NCBI GenBank assembly: GCA_022605405.1
Contig: JABYQQ010000010.1
Span: forward strand, 1,240,001-1,304,000
Length of the DNA: 64,000 nucleotides
DNA from: Earliella scabrosa
Lineage: Eukaryota > Basidiomycota > Agaricomycetes > Polyporales > Polyporaceae
Reading direction: 5' to 3'
The notes under the pieces were generated by a model that was given only the letters and a program-made list of their open reading frames with translations, did not search any database and was not told where the DNA came from. A program made the translations under genes and the position numbers. Shown in pieces: positions 1 through 12,116 of the stretch; position 1 is the first letter of the stretch; every line of letters starts with the position of its first letter.

Positions 1-470
1 CAGAGCAGGCACTGGCAAACGCCGTCTGGTAAATGACCGCGGCCCGACCGTTCCGGAGGTGAAGGACAGTCTGAGCCTTGATATCTCGTTCGGCCGCGTA
101 TCGAGAAGAGAGCTCCGGGTTTGACACTGCGACGACGTTGGGACCTGTCTCTCCACCATGGATGAGCTGGTCCAGCAAGCGCTCGTACCAAAACCCGGTG
201 GTGAAGATTTCCAGGGTGTCGTACGAGAAGGAGCATTCCCGGAGGATGAACTCCAAGGCCCCCATCCCTCCAACGACCGCGCGCGTTTCCGTCAGACATG
301 GAAGCATGTTCTTCGAGTAGGGGAAGAAACGCAGGACGACTCGCAACAGTGTCCGGCGAAGAGAGCCGGTGGCCTGCGCGTAGTTCGTCTTGCAGGTTCT
401 ACGCCATCGAACCAGGGATCGGAGGTCCATTTCATCCGCAATGAGTCCTTGTATCTCGGTGTGTAGTCTG
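1..470 (-). pseudogene. F-box/nucleotidyltransferase-fold family member, partial and frameshifted
   Basis: I see a minus-strand coding stretch that runs off the left edge. Its first part has an F-box-like helix (EMDLRSLVRWRRTCKTNY). It then continues in a different frame with ALRRTLLRVVLRFF and a segment reading TETRAVVGGMGALEFILREC, then FWYERLLDQLI. These match, in order, the genes at 12.8 kb (WRSTCRAN, RALIGGVFALGFLL, LWFQVLVEYL) and 15.4 kb, so it is a third paralog. The two parts are joined by a one-base shift near position 365-372 with no GT-AG intron between them, which suggests a pseudogene or a sequencing error. The nucleotidyltransferase signature (GS, then DxD) is not intact here: GG is followed by no clear DxD. 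The start was not found and the 3' end lies outside the window. Confidence 0.5.
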
Positions 471-1011
471 GTCCGTCCGTCAGTCGTGCGTTCCACAGGC
501 TAATCGGGACGTACGAGGTGATGTGCAACGTCTGCGCCAACACAGCGTTCCACGACGAAGTCGCCTGCCGAAGGTCTGTGTTCCATCACGTCGTGAGTCT
601 CTATTGTATCATCATATGAAGATGTTAGTTCGCTTACTGTCTCTCCTAGATGCAGTCAATGCCATGGGCGTCGTCCACGAAACGCGACGTTGAGGCGTTC
701 ACAGAGGCGACCGGCCAGTTCCAACAGTCCCCATATATCGGACCGACACCGTCACCACTCCTTTGGCTCTCGTCAACTCTCACGGGTGCCGAAACTCGCT
801 CGGCTGCGATCTAGAAGATCGTTGACTGCTTAACGAGGAAAGAGTGGTGCGTGATGACAGAAAAGGGACGATGTGATAACGCTAATAAAAATTATTCGGA
901 AACTCGATACCGTCCTCGGTGACAAGCCATAGACTCGTCATATGCGGAACTGAGCATGATCTTCTGGAACTGTGCGCTATGCATCCACTATTCTTCTTAC
1001 GCTCATAGAAC
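471..1011. other. Spacer between the left-edge pseudogene and the Helitron gene
   Basis: No gene recognised. There is a short A/T-rich stretch around 885-905. If the adjacent Helitron has its 3' end here (the Rep-helicase gene is on the minus strand), a hairpin followed by CTRR should be present on the minus strand. I found only a weak 4-bp inverted repeat at 912-923 and do not call a terminus. Confidence 0.4.
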
Positions 1012-4000
1012 TCAGGGCCCCTCGTACTCCGTTCTAGTACGCAAATTCAGCGCATTCAGTCTTCCGAACTCGTCCCGGAGTTCCCCCGTCAGCTGCCGGT
1101 GGATCTTGTTCTGGAAAAATGGTCGCAAAATCCCCAGTCCTCGCACATTCCGTACACGCGAAAGCATCACATACGCCCCCTGCAGACTCCGAGCGCTGGC
1201 CAGATCGACAATGGCAAATTCAAGAGACCGTCCCTGTGCTTTGTAGTCCGTGAAACAGTATGCAGGGAGTAGGGGAAGATGGATTCGTGTCACGTTGACG
1301 ATCTCTGGCGAACGGTCAGCCGTTCCAGAGCTTCGAGTCCACTCGAAGTAAGACCTCTCTGGAAAGATAGGGATCACATCGTCCTCGCCGTGACCACACA
1401 CTCGGCCTGCGCCAGGAATCTCGACGTAGACGACAGCAGGGTATCTTTTGCCGCCCTCCTCATCGAACCGTATGTCCCGTATTGTCCCCACTGCTCCATT
1501 GACGACATGATTCGTGAACGCTAGGTTCTCCTGCACCATAACTTTCATCCCGGGGAACATGTCAATGTATGGTGGGCAATCCGTGGTCTTTCTCGTTCGC
1601 AGCTTCAATAGTTCTCGGTAGTCACTTGGCCCCGGCGGAGCCCCGCTTATCACGTCTCTGGCGTAGTATCTCCCGACGCGGGCGCCGATCCTAGCAGCGT
1701 GATGTCTTAGCAGGCGGCCGTTCAGATCATCCCGCAAGTCCTTCGTGCCAACTATAACAGGTGCGTCTCGAAATCTCCGCAATTCCTGTGCACCTCTTCT
1801 TCGTCTTATCTGCTGGATTGTTCTCCCTTGTAACATGGCGAAGTCGTCCTGGGCTACTCGGTCTCGCCCCTTGGTGCGCGAACCGAGTCTGATTCTACCG
1901 AGGACCTCTGCGTACTCCGAATCGTCTTTTTGTCGTTGATTCTTAGTCAGCAGTACTACCTTATTGACCCGTCTCCATAGGTACACGCCCTTCAATTTAC
2001 TGACCGCGTCAGTGCTCTGTACGCTTCGGAGTCCAGCATGATGAACAAGTTCGTGGTTATACAGCGTGCTTTCCAGCACCGGAGGCAACTGGCCGAAGTC
2101 GCCTAAGAAGATCACATGCACTCCGCCGAACGGCTGGTCCTCTGCCCTTTCAGCGGTTCCCTTAGCTCGTTGCAGCCTGGCACATATTTCACTCATGAAT
2201 TTAGCACCTATCATAGACACTTCATCAATTATCAAGTATCTAACTTTCATCCAGACCTTCTCCAGCTCTCCGAAGTTGGCACCCTTGCGATCGGGTAGCA
2301 TTAACAAGGAGTGTATAGTGTATCCCCCGATCAATATCGCGGCTGCTCCTGTTGGTGCGCTGACCAGCACCTCTTCCCTTCGTCCCGCTAGCTCGAACAG
2401 CCGCAGGATAGCATTCACGACATGGGATTTACCCGTTCCTCCCACACCACCGATGTACATCAGTAACTGCTGCACCCCATGCAGCACATGATCTCCGACT
2501 ATCTCAAACGCTCGTCGTTGCTCTTCGTTTCCTTCCAGACCGTACTCAGCCACTACTTGATCCATATAACATCTACCATCCTCCGATTCCGGATCCAGAA
2601 CAGGCAGCCCGAAGCGGACACCTGTCGCTGATTCCTCGAGTTCGGTTATCTCCAGGGTAGGACTCTGTTCTGTCCGCCGACGAACTCTTCTCTCCGATCC
2701 GCTCTCCGGTTGATCCCGGTGCTGTGGCCTCCTCTTCCTCTTCAATTGAGTCATTCGTTTACGCTCTTCCTCGATGAGCAACTTATCCCCATCCGTTACA
2801 AGCGATGCTTCCCCGTGCCCTTCACAAGTCACTGCGTCCTCCGAAGAAAGGGTATAACAAATGTCTATTGCCATCTGAACTGGGCCAGGCAAGCCTGAGT
2901 CCGGGATCTCTTCCGTATTATTATCATTCTCAGTCATCAACCCGTCTTCAGCTAACTCTTCTACGGAGCCTGCGGCCTCAGTCGGCGCCGCCGTCAGGTT
3001 CGTATCAGGTCCCCGGCTTTGGTCAGCCGCCTCATGTCCATGACATTCGTCTGCGGTCTGCCTCCGAAGAAGACTCGCTCTGTCTCGCGCGTCTTTGCAC
3101 TCGGAAAGTACGTTCATATTACTGATGATATTGAGATGCTGATCTCCTATTAAGCCCTCCCTTCTTTCGTAGGCCTCCAACCATGTCTCGTCGTCATTTT
3201 TCATGTCGGCTGGCCTCCTCCATGGCAGGAATAGTGTTAGCATCGCCTTTGCCCATGACTCCTTTTCTTCTGCTGAGCGGTCGCACCGTGGAATACGATC
3301 ACCAAGGACAACGGGTACTACCCATACCACTCTTTTTCTGACAATATGCGTATCCCGTTGTGGATGTCCTTCCATGAACAATCCACGCGCTTCTTCCGGT
3401 CTACCTCGTCTGAATCCACTCGTGGTAACACTTAGCCTAGCTTCCACTCTACCGTCCTCTGCCCTCCTTGTCATTTTTTCTGTCATACCGACAAACTCAT
3501 ATAGACACATAGACTCGAATACAGCCTCCCTCGGTCTGTACGCGTAGTCTTGCTGCTGATTCACCGCAGAAATGGAGCCAGCACCAAAGGTGAGCATTAC
3601 ACTATCATCGGTTATATCTTCGTCGTCTCCGGACGTCTCTATCTCCTCCATAACCTGACCGGTGGTGCCTACTCCCTCAGTTAGTGACCTACTATGCTCG
3701 TCTAGATCCCCAGGAAGGTCACTGCTGCCAGTCTCAAGTTCTCTGTGTCGACTGTCCCAGTATTTTAGGACGTTCCGTGCAAATGCGCCAAGGTACAAAA
3801 TCCGATACCGGTGACTGGTGTATCGATCACCCCCACCGATGATGTAGCTCATGATCTGAGGGTGCGATATCTCTTGCCTACATAGCATACTGTTTATGAC
3901 AATGGTCAGCGCGCCAGTGTCTTGACGTTGTCCCCATTCTTGGACGTCCTTGTACTTTTCGTTCGTCCGCGAGATAGCGTACATCAGAGCCGCGAGACCT

Positions 4001-7000
4001 AGCTCAGTCGGCAGCGAGGTCTTCGTGATATAGTCGGTGACATAGTATATAAGGGCCTTCGCCCCTTCCCCAGACCCTACGTGCTTAATGTCCATGTTCG
4101 CCTTCATTAGGAATATTATGAGATCGTTGTAACATGCGATTCTAGGGTGCAAACGGCGTAGCAGAATGGATCCAGTCTCCTCATCTATGCATGTGTATGG
4201 CCGCGTCACGCCATTCATCCGCATCCTGCAATTCTCATCCGTCTTAGACTGCGATTTCCGCAGATACTTCCAGCAGGTGTCGGTATGTTCATGCCAGTTG
4301 TACTGTGTCACCAACTCATTCACATACTCTTCGTACATGACCTGGAACTGGGTTGGTGGATAATCATTCAACATCGGACCCGGACGCATCCCTGGGTGGA
4401 TGTACCCATCTCTCTCCGAGTATCTGGGCCTTGGCAAAGGACATCCTGGTGACTCTTGTACTACATTATCGTCAGACCCCAGTAATTCACACTTGATCAA
4501 CGACTCCAACCACCTGAACATGTCCTGTTGGTACTCGTCGTTGTCTATCATCCTATCTCTCATCTTCTGCGGTGACGGATGACCTTCTATCCATATCAAT
4601 AGATGACAATGCAGCGTCCCCCTTGCTTGTGCTTCCACCGTTCCATAGTACCCAGAACACTTCCCCAGTATGCCTCGCTCACTCCGACCATGTCTTAGTA
4701 TGATATCCAAAAAGGAGGATATCATACAGTGGAAGAACTTCGCACATGCCGCTGGGTTCCTCGCCACGAGTAACCTCCTCTCCCACTCACCGAGCTCTTC
4801 GCCAGATTCCATCCGGTCCAGATTCACTTCTTTGCCTGCAAATAGTCGAACCAATGGGTGGTGTATGTCCGATGGATTCAACGTTACGAAGAACGCCGGT
4901 GTCCCCATATGATTGACAAGTGCGCGGATCTCGTTGCGCATCTTTAGCTTATAGCCGGAAGTCCCTGGTATGTCTCTCAACGTAACCCCGATACTGTTCA
5001 CCAGGGAAATTAGCGAGACCTCTTCATGGGTGACTGGCTCATACGCGGGGTTCCGCTTGAATTTGTCAATCGTACGCGTCAACAAGTGTTGATCGACCGC
5101 CATGAGTTGACTCACAATTTCTCTTTGTCGAGAGGCCTTCACCTTGAACTTCACCGAGTCACACACCTTCTTCTTCTGCAGTATGTTGTAATATACGAAC
5201 GCGAAGTCGGCATCCTTCGCAAACGGGCTGTCGTGAATCTCTAGAAGGTACTTCAGCTGCTCTTCCATGCCAATCGAGACTTGCCTTTCAGGCTGATGAA
5301 ACCCACCGATTCCCCATGGATCAAGGTGAGGGAACATCCAGGTAAGTAAGCTAGGGTTCTCAAAATCTGGAACAAATCTTTCACCAGCACGAGACTGTAT
5401 GAACGGACCGTTTTCTAAGCAATGCGACAACGCCCTCAGTTTCATGTCTCGGTACGAGACAGGGGAGTTATCACTGCAGGTATACCCTACCGTCTCCATC
5501 ATGACCTCTTCTCGCGGATCCCTTGGTTCTTCTCCGTCATTTCTCCCAGTGTAATCCGAGCCCACCGCCCGTAGAGCTTCGGTTTCCTCAATAAACCCGA
5601 TCTCCATGGCGCACGGGACTCCTTCGTCAGCCCTTAGTTCGTCCCCTGCGAACAGTCTGTCCATGTGCTGGACACTGTAGCCATGAAATCGGGTGTCACA
5701 CATATAGTGTTCGTTCTCAGCAATTAGAAACTGAATGATGACACTCACCGTCGATTTTCTGGCAAGGATTGGGCCTAGCCGACCGATCGTGTCTCTGGTC
5801 GGACGTGATTTGCCAACGAACACCGCACATACAGTGTCCCTGATAGTGGATGGTGACGGTGGCAACAGTTCGTTCAGTACAGTAGAATTCTGAGGCATGA
5901 CGAGCACATTTCCCTTCACAAATTTCTGCGCAGCTGCCTCGCCCCTAGTCGCTCCAACGTCTGCGGTGGATTCCCCTCCCCGCCTACGCAGTTCCGTGAA
6001 GCGAAACGAGATCTTACTGCCACGGGCTCGGGCCACTAGCAATCTGTCACATACTGTACTTCTCGAGAACGCAACTTTGACGTTCTCGGGCAATGCGTCT
6101 ACTCCGTAGTATAGCCAGTTTGCCAACGAGAACTTCGGCATCCGACCCTTTTCCACCAGTTCTCGGAAACAGACTGGACACATTGTCAAAGAACCAAGCC
6201 CCCATCGGTCCGACATCCCTTTCGGACACAGCAACGCACGCTGATACGCGGCGAAGTCATAATTGGTTGGGCGCACCTTGTCCGGCAGACAGTCGTTTCG
6301 CAGAAGCGTCAGGTCAATGTCAGCGGCAGACGCGTTCCTTGCGTCGCGCAGACGCACCGCCCGCGCGCATACTGCGCAGACCACTTCCTCGAATGTCGCC
6401 GTCGTCATCATTTGTTGCCATTCCTCGATAATTGATCTCCGTAGCTCCTCGTCGGCGAGCCGCATGAAAGACCTAGACGGATCTTCCGAATTACTCTCGA
6501 CGTTGAACATGGCTCGACGGTTTTGGACTTGCTCAGCACCTCGCACTGCTCCTAAGGTAGTGAACTGCATCAGCGTAACCGGACATTCAACTCCGCATAC
6601 ATGTTCCAAGAGCTTCCGTCGCAGACTCCGTGCGGAGTCTCTCCCCACGATGTGGAGGTGGTGAGCGCGAGCAATATCCCGCAGATCGCGGGCCATCCAC
6701 ATGCTGTACATAGTGAATAAATTGTCCAGCGATGCACTCACAAAGAGATCATCGCAATGCCCTTCGATCACAGGAGAAGGTATCGGGTATGTGAATAGAT
6801 GCACGGATTGGAAGATATGGGTGTAGTTGAGATCTACGTCGTCTTCGCTACACCATTGCAGCAACGGGTACTCTGCCCGGAAACAATCGACCCGACCTGA
6901 GATGCTTGTCAGTACAATCCTAATATCGAGTGCTCGCTCGTGGTCCTCACCTATTCTTGGCCGATCCGGTTCGGCATGAGAGCCGGTAAGACACGTCCAT

Positions 7001-7261
7001 ATGTCTATCAGGTTTCCATCAACGTCGTGCCGTGGATTGTCTTGCACAAACTCACCTTCCGACTCGTGCGCGCTCGCTGACCGTGAATGAGACGGCCCTG
7101 CAATGGGTCCGCTCTCATCTTGGTCCACTACATCGTCCTACCTCAGTACGGTTCCTGCGTGCATGCATACGAACGCACTCACCACTATATAAGAGCGCGC
7201 TGAGCTGCGAATTCGCTGCTGCTACGTCGGCTGCGAACGTTTGCAGAGCATCGAGAGACAT
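1012..7261 (-). CDS. Helitron Rep-helicase (rolling-circle transposase)
   Basis: This is the transposase of a Helitron: an HUH endonuclease that nicks and rejoins single strands, fused to a Pif1-type SF1 helicase. The main exon (7127-1012) is open for about 2,030 codons. The Rep domain has the HUH motif LHCHLLIW near residue 840 and the two-tyrosine motif YVTDYITK near residue 1030. The helicase has Walker A GGVGGTGKS near 1560, Walker B LIIDEVSMIG, GDFGQLPPV, and C-terminal motifs TDYKAQGRS and YVMLSRVRN. All are intact. The long frame has no early ATG. A short exon starting at 7261 (MSLDALQTFAADV) joined by a 55-bp GT-AG intron (7182-7128) restores the frame and is my preferred start. No frameshift or stop was seen, so the protein could be active. 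Confidence 0.92.
1012..7261 (-). mobile_element. Autonomous-type Helitron, termini not located
   Basis: The presence of a full-length Rep-helicase defines a Helitron. Helitrons have no terminal inverted repeats and make no target-site duplication; they begin with TC and end in a hairpin plus CTRR between host A and T. For this orientation the 5' end would lie to the right of 7.3 kb and the 3' end to the left of 1 kb. I could not place either, so the span given is only the gene. The element could extend over some of the genes to its right. Confidence 0.7.
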
Positions 7262-7751
7262 GCTTAGTATGGGGAAAGGGCCATCTCCGACCCCTATCGT
7301 CCATGCCCTATTAATGTGTTCCCACACACCTCCGTATATCACATCCCATCTCACCGATCACTCCCGCGCGCACCATCGCTGCCTGAGGTCAGGTTTTGTT
7401 GCCATATCAGACGGGCAATCATCCACATGCATGTCACGATTACTGGTCAACAGTCACTCGTCCGGGCTGCCGAAAATGGCCAAGTAGCCAGCGTGCGATC
7501 GCTCCTCGCGGGATTTGGCTCCATTTCCGTGAAAGAGTCACAGTTACTGACATTGAGGTTCACCGGTGACGAGTAGTTCTGAGTGAAGAGTTAAGGTGGT
7601 TCTGCGTGAAGAGCCAGACTGGACCCTGACAGCGACCCTCGGTGTCCCGGGTCCCCCGAAGACCGCTGACACCATCTTCCAAGTACGTTATCAACTCATC
7701 GATCCCATCAAGTTTGCCCTCCCCCGGCATGTTTCGTCTCCGACCGCTCCC
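7262..7751. promoter_or_regulatory. Shared intergenic region between Helitron gene and R2
   Basis: About 490 bases between the minus-strand Rep-helicase start and the plus-strand R2 start, so it must hold both promoters. No clear TATA box for R2 was seen. Plus-strand open frames in the second half (from about 7596) run in frame into the R2 start at 7752. They have no resemblance to R2 N-termini and are treated as leader. Confidence 0.3.
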
Positions 7752-8921
7752 ATGGCTCACCTTGTCTCTAACACTGACTTCATCTTGCACGCTGACAGTT
7801 CGCGTTTCGTTCTCTTTCCCATTCATTACCCGGAGGTACTAACATTCTGTCCAACACTCTCGCGCTCGGCTCACATATTTGGTAGATTTGGGACGCATAC
7901 AAACAGGCACACAAGTCCATATGGTCTCCGGATGACGTCGACCTCTCTGTGGATCGCGACCACTGGGCTACGAAATTGTCTTCTGATGAGCGCGAATTTC
8001 TTTCGATCATTCTGGGTTTCTTCACAGCTGCCGACGGACTCGTTGTGGATAACCTCGCTCAGAGGTTCTGCGCTGAAGTTCAAATCCCGGAGGCACGCTG
8101 CTTCTATGGAGTCCAAATGATGATGTGAGCCACGACTTTCACCTTACTAATAGACTGCAGCACTTGGACTGACGATGATCAGGGAGAACGTTCATGCCGA
8201 AGTCTATAGTCGGCTCGTTCAAGAATTGGTCCCGGACACCGCCGAGCAAGCTCGCCTCTTCGCGTCCATCACCTGTAACCCGGTGGTCCGCGCGAAAGCA
8301 GACTGGTGCGCCAAGTGGATTGAGTCGGTCGACACACCTTTCGCAGTGCGCCTCGTGGCCTTCGCTATCGTGGAAGGCGTATTCTTCTCCTCGTCATTCG
8401 CGGCGATATTTTGGCTGCGTGTGCGAGGCATAATGCCCGGGCTAGTGCAGTCCAATGTCATGATCGCCCGCGACGAAGGCACACACGTCCAGTTCGCTTG
8501 CCTCTTGTATGGTCATCTTCGGAGTGTGGCAGAAGTGTCCGTCGTCCACGGTATGATGAAAGAAGCTGTTGCAATTGAACACGCTTTCTTCTCTGGTGAG
8601 CTCCTTCGACGTCCATGTCATCTCTATACTTATCTTCTGTCAGCGGCGCTCCCCCGCCCTTTGCTAGGCATGAACTACACGCTCATGTCTGACTACATCG
8701 AGCACATTGCAGATGTACTTCTTAATCGGCTCGGTTTCCCGGCAATGTATGGGAAAGTGAATCCGGTGAGGCGCTTGCTGTACAATCATTCCTTCGTTCT
8801 AAACAATCGCGTCCAGTTCCCATTCATGGAATCAATCGCAGCTCCCGTCAAGACGAACTTTTTCGAGAGACCCTCCTCCGACTATCAGTACACGGTCACA
8901 CGGCACGCCGACATCGATTAG
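7752..8921 (+). CDS. Ribonucleotide reductase small subunit (class I R2), five exons
   Basis: R2 holds the di-iron centre and tyrosyl radical that R1 uses to make deoxynucleotides. Exons read as 7752-7835, 7886-8124, 8183-8595, 8644-8765 and 8817-8921. All introns are 48-58 bp GT-AG, and the joined frame is open for 320 codons. The iron ligands are present in order: Asp in DDVDLS, Glu in VVDNLAQRF/EVQIPEARCFYG, Glu-His in ENVHAEVY with the radical Tyr, Glu in VEGVFFSSSF, and Glu-His in RDEGTHVQF. It begins at FVLFPIHYPE with only about 17 residues before it, so the usual eukaryotic N-terminal extension is missing. The C-terminus ends TVTRHADID, unlike the usual acidic-aromatic tail that docks on R1. 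It is probably a divergent extra copy, and it is accompanied by an R1 gene at 22 kb. Confidence 0.92.
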
Positions 8922-9650
8922 TAGTCGTTGTCCTGTGCCTACCTTGCTACCTACGTCGAGGGTTCCTTTCTCCACGGCCCGCTTGCATAGTCATTCCTTT
9001 CCCCTACGTCTCCCTTTCTACCAAAGTCTCCCACGAGGTCCGCCGTCTGCACATAATCTCCATACTGATCTTATCCTCCGAAATCAATCACCTTTCGCAC
9101 CTTGATTGTTCGCATGCGACCAAACCTCAGTCATCGGCATAATCTGGCATGTGGAGACTGGTCAGCACCTGCTGAGCCAACGCCATTCCACACGACAACG
9201 ACCGGCTCCGCCACCACGCACTCGAGCATAGTTCAAGCGCGCGGAACCCTTCGAACGGTCACTATCCACATTCGCCTATTGTAAGTTCCAGCGCGAGCCT
9301 TTCGCGAGAGCATACGTTCGACCGGCGTAGCTTAGCCCCCCAGGACGACGCACACTGACCTGGCGACTGTCACTTCCCATATAGGGAAAGCACTGTCAAC
9401 CGGACCGGTCTCCTTTCACATACTTGTACTAATTCGCTCTGATTAGTCTGTCAGCGCCTCAACGTCGTGAGCTCCCCATTCAAGTCATACAGAAGGCGCA
9501 TGTGCCAGACTCTATAATACCGGACACTCCTCTGGGCCATGCGCTGGTTTCTCCCTGCCAATTATCCATCAACTTGGAATGCGGTTTGATCAGAGGCGCC
9601 CGACCGATGGCTGTCGGCGACCGCCACATCCCCTCACTTCAATACGAATC
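8922..9650. other. Intergenic region, no gene recognised
   Basis: About 730 bases, pyrimidine-rich on the plus strand, with only short unrelated open frames. It would contain the R2 3' UTR and the promoter of the MYND gene; no TATA box was recognised. Confidence 0.3.
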
Positions 9651-10443
9651 ATGCCGCTCCCACTCTGCGTCGTCTGCTCTGCACCGACTATCTTCCAGTG
9701 CTCTTTGTGTGACAACGGGCCACCGTATTGCTCTCCTCAACACTCCATTGTTGTGCGTCTCCGTCTTCGCAAGATACCTCGCATTCACTGCTAACGAATG
9801 GTATGCATAGGACTGGGACAGGCACAGCAAGTACTGTGCTATGAACGCCGCCTACTCGACCCAGGATGTCGAACGTACACCGGGGCCACACATCCTCGTA
9901 AGACAAGCGGAGGAACCGTGGCTCCTAGACATGGACTATTGCATGTCGCGGTGCACGACTCCACCCCCCCCCATCAATGGCATCGGTCCGATGGTCGTAG
10001 CCCTCCTCGCACACCCTCTTCTCGGTAAGAATATTGACGCTGAGTCGATCATCATCATGGACGATGACCTCTTCCCAGATTACCCTCAGTTCACTCAGGT
10101 CCGCCTCGTGCGTGACTCGGTCAACCCATTATCTCCGCATCTAGTCCCAGCTCTATATGACTTCTTCCCTGGCACCTTTGCACGTATCCTCCTGCAGTTT
10201 GGAAAAGGAATGAGTTTCTTGCCCGCGCCTCTCCACCTTTTCTACTGCGTTGACTCATACGTTCACGGACGCTGTCCTAATCAGGCGATACGGACTTTGA
10301 CGAAGGGTGCATCTCCCACCCCACGCCCCTGGCCAGGCATCGTGTTAGTACTAAAGTCTTCTACAGCTGTGTATTCCGACTACATAAACGTAGACATGTC
10401 AGACCTTCCCCATATCAGAGAGTACTTCGTCCACATTCAGTAG
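9651..10443 (+). CDS. MYND-type zinc-finger protein, two exons
   Basis: Exon 1 (9651-9752) encodes 34 codons starting MPLPLC. A 58-bp GT-AG intron (9753-9810) follows, then exon 2 runs to the TAG at 10441-10443, giving about 245 residues. The N-terminus is a MYND finger. It has CVVC, then CSLC, a Cys-His pair (YCSPQH), and across the splice WDRHSKYC supplies the last His and Cys. This is the fold used for protein-protein contacts in transcriptional regulators and SET/MYND proteins. The rest has no domain I recognise and contains an acidic IIIMDDDLFPDY segment and a hydrophobic PALYDFFPGTFARIL segment. MYND-only proteins of this sort are very numerous in Agaricomycetes. Function unknown. Confidence 0.7.
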
Positions 10444-10744
10444 TCGTTCTTGTCGAGCGCTCACAATTGCCAGGCCTCGTATGGGTTCTTTTCCTCCCCG
10501 AATCAACATGCTGTATTTCCTCTATTGTAGTAGTCCTCTGCCTGTAGTATGCACCAGCATATAGATCTTCTCGTAGCCATCCACCCAGACAATGCGGACG
10601 GTCGGGAAGCTGCGTGCGCCTTCGGGTTGGATCTTCTACGATGTCCAACGACTAATGTATCCCACCATTCATCAACACTGAGGACACCTGACCATCTGTG
10701 TCAACACCGTCTGCTTCCATTCCGTATATCTACGTACAGCGCTC

Positions 10745-12116
10745 CTAGTTACGCCCGCCCAGGCGTTCTTTGGACGAACTGTCCGTTCGCCCTTTACTCC
10801 GACGCATGTATTCGAACGCCGTGAGCGGTAAACGGCACAGCGGGTCCAAAGACAGGAACCCAACACATAGCTTGGCGTACGCAGGATCCCGAACTACGTC
10901 CTGCAGCGAAATATAAAAGTTAGTACCTCGATCCCATGATCCCCTGCCACTGTTAAGACACACCGATACAGCCGGCCATGATGTCAGCAAGCGATGCCGA
11001 CGTACGTCGTATACGTTCTTTCTTGTGAGGACAACGTCTACGTCTTCGCCACGAATCCAGAATATGGGCGCGAAGCACGGGCCAGCCTTCCGGGCGATGT
11101 ACGCCGGAAGTGGCCCAACTGCCCTGGTCAGTACCGCCAGCCGCTCAGCGACTGTGTCTGTCTTGGGGAATGCTGTGACTCCAGTCCACACCTCGACCAT
11201 CACACAGCCAAGCGCAAACACATCCACCGACTCCGTCCACGGAAGTCCTGCTGGCACATGTCAACGAATTCAGTCTACTGAAGCACCTCTCCCTCCTGCT
11301 TACCGAGAGTCACCTCGGGCGGACGATACTGATTAGACCCTATTAATCCATTGCACCGCTCCTCTCTCCTACAGCCATCGCTCAGATCGATGATGCAGAT
11401 GTCAATGGCCTCCGCCTGACGTCCGAGTCCATCAGCTAATGCGATTGATCAAGGAAAGCCGGCCACTGACATCGTCGTAGGCCCGCACCCCTCGATCCAG
11501 CGCCTCTCTCACCCGCGCACTGCTATCCACAGTGAACATCACGTTGTCGCTCTTGATGTCGGTGTGGATTATCCCAACTCGGTGGAGGTCTGCACAGCGC
11601 ATCAGTACGTCATTATATCAATGGCACCATGCTCACAGCTTATCCCTGCAGCCATCTGAGACCCGATTTCCAGCGCCGCGTGCTTGCCGAAGAAAGCACC
11701 TTGCCCCCGAACAACGATGTCCTGCAGAGTCAACCCAAGGAGCGGGAAGATTAAGTACAGCAGGCCGCACGATCTCCGATGGCCCAGCATTCGAGCCACT
11801 CGACTGAGGTATAAGTGAACGACACTCCCTTTTCCCTGAACACCGCTCACGGTACGCACCACTTTTTATCGTTCTCCTCTTCTGGTAAACTGAGCATGAG
11901 TCTCAGCTCGTTCAACAGCGACTCCTGGCGATCCGCACTGCCAGTGCTAGTCTTGACGGCCACGACCCTGCCGGATTTGCGATCCACACATTCGTACACA
12001 TCACCAGTACTCCCTCGACCTACTCCTTTGCATATAACGTCTAACGAGACACGTTCAGCACTATCAATGGGCAAAACGAACTCTGTATTACTCACATTGC
12101 TTGTCAGACCATGCAA
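10745..12116 (-). CDS. CMGC protein kinase, LAMMER/CLK-like, several exons
   Basis: A Ser/Thr (possibly dual-specificity) kinase. In order I see the glycine loop GVGRGSTGDVYE, VVAVK with the ATP-binding Lys, and ESLLNELRLML with the paired Glu. The catalytic loop IIHTDIKSDNVMF becomes continuous after removing a short intron ending near 11600. IIDLSDG stands where DFG would be, then NQYRPPEVTLG, SVDVFALGCVMVEVWTG, RLAVLTRAVGPLP and DPLCRLPLTAFEYMRR. The YRPPE plus R-AVGPLP combination is typical of LAMMER/CLK kinases, which phosphorylate SR splicing factors. The catalytic Asp, Lys and Asn are all kept. The first ATG is unresolved, because the frame at 12116 opens with a non-ATG codon and an upstream exon is likely. 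It could equally be a fast-evolving SRPK relative. Confidence 0.72.

Noticed and set aside
912..923. Inverted repeat ACCG-TCCT-CGGT as Helitron 3' hairpin
   Set aside because: The stem is only 4 bp and no CTRR follows on the minus strand at the right distance.
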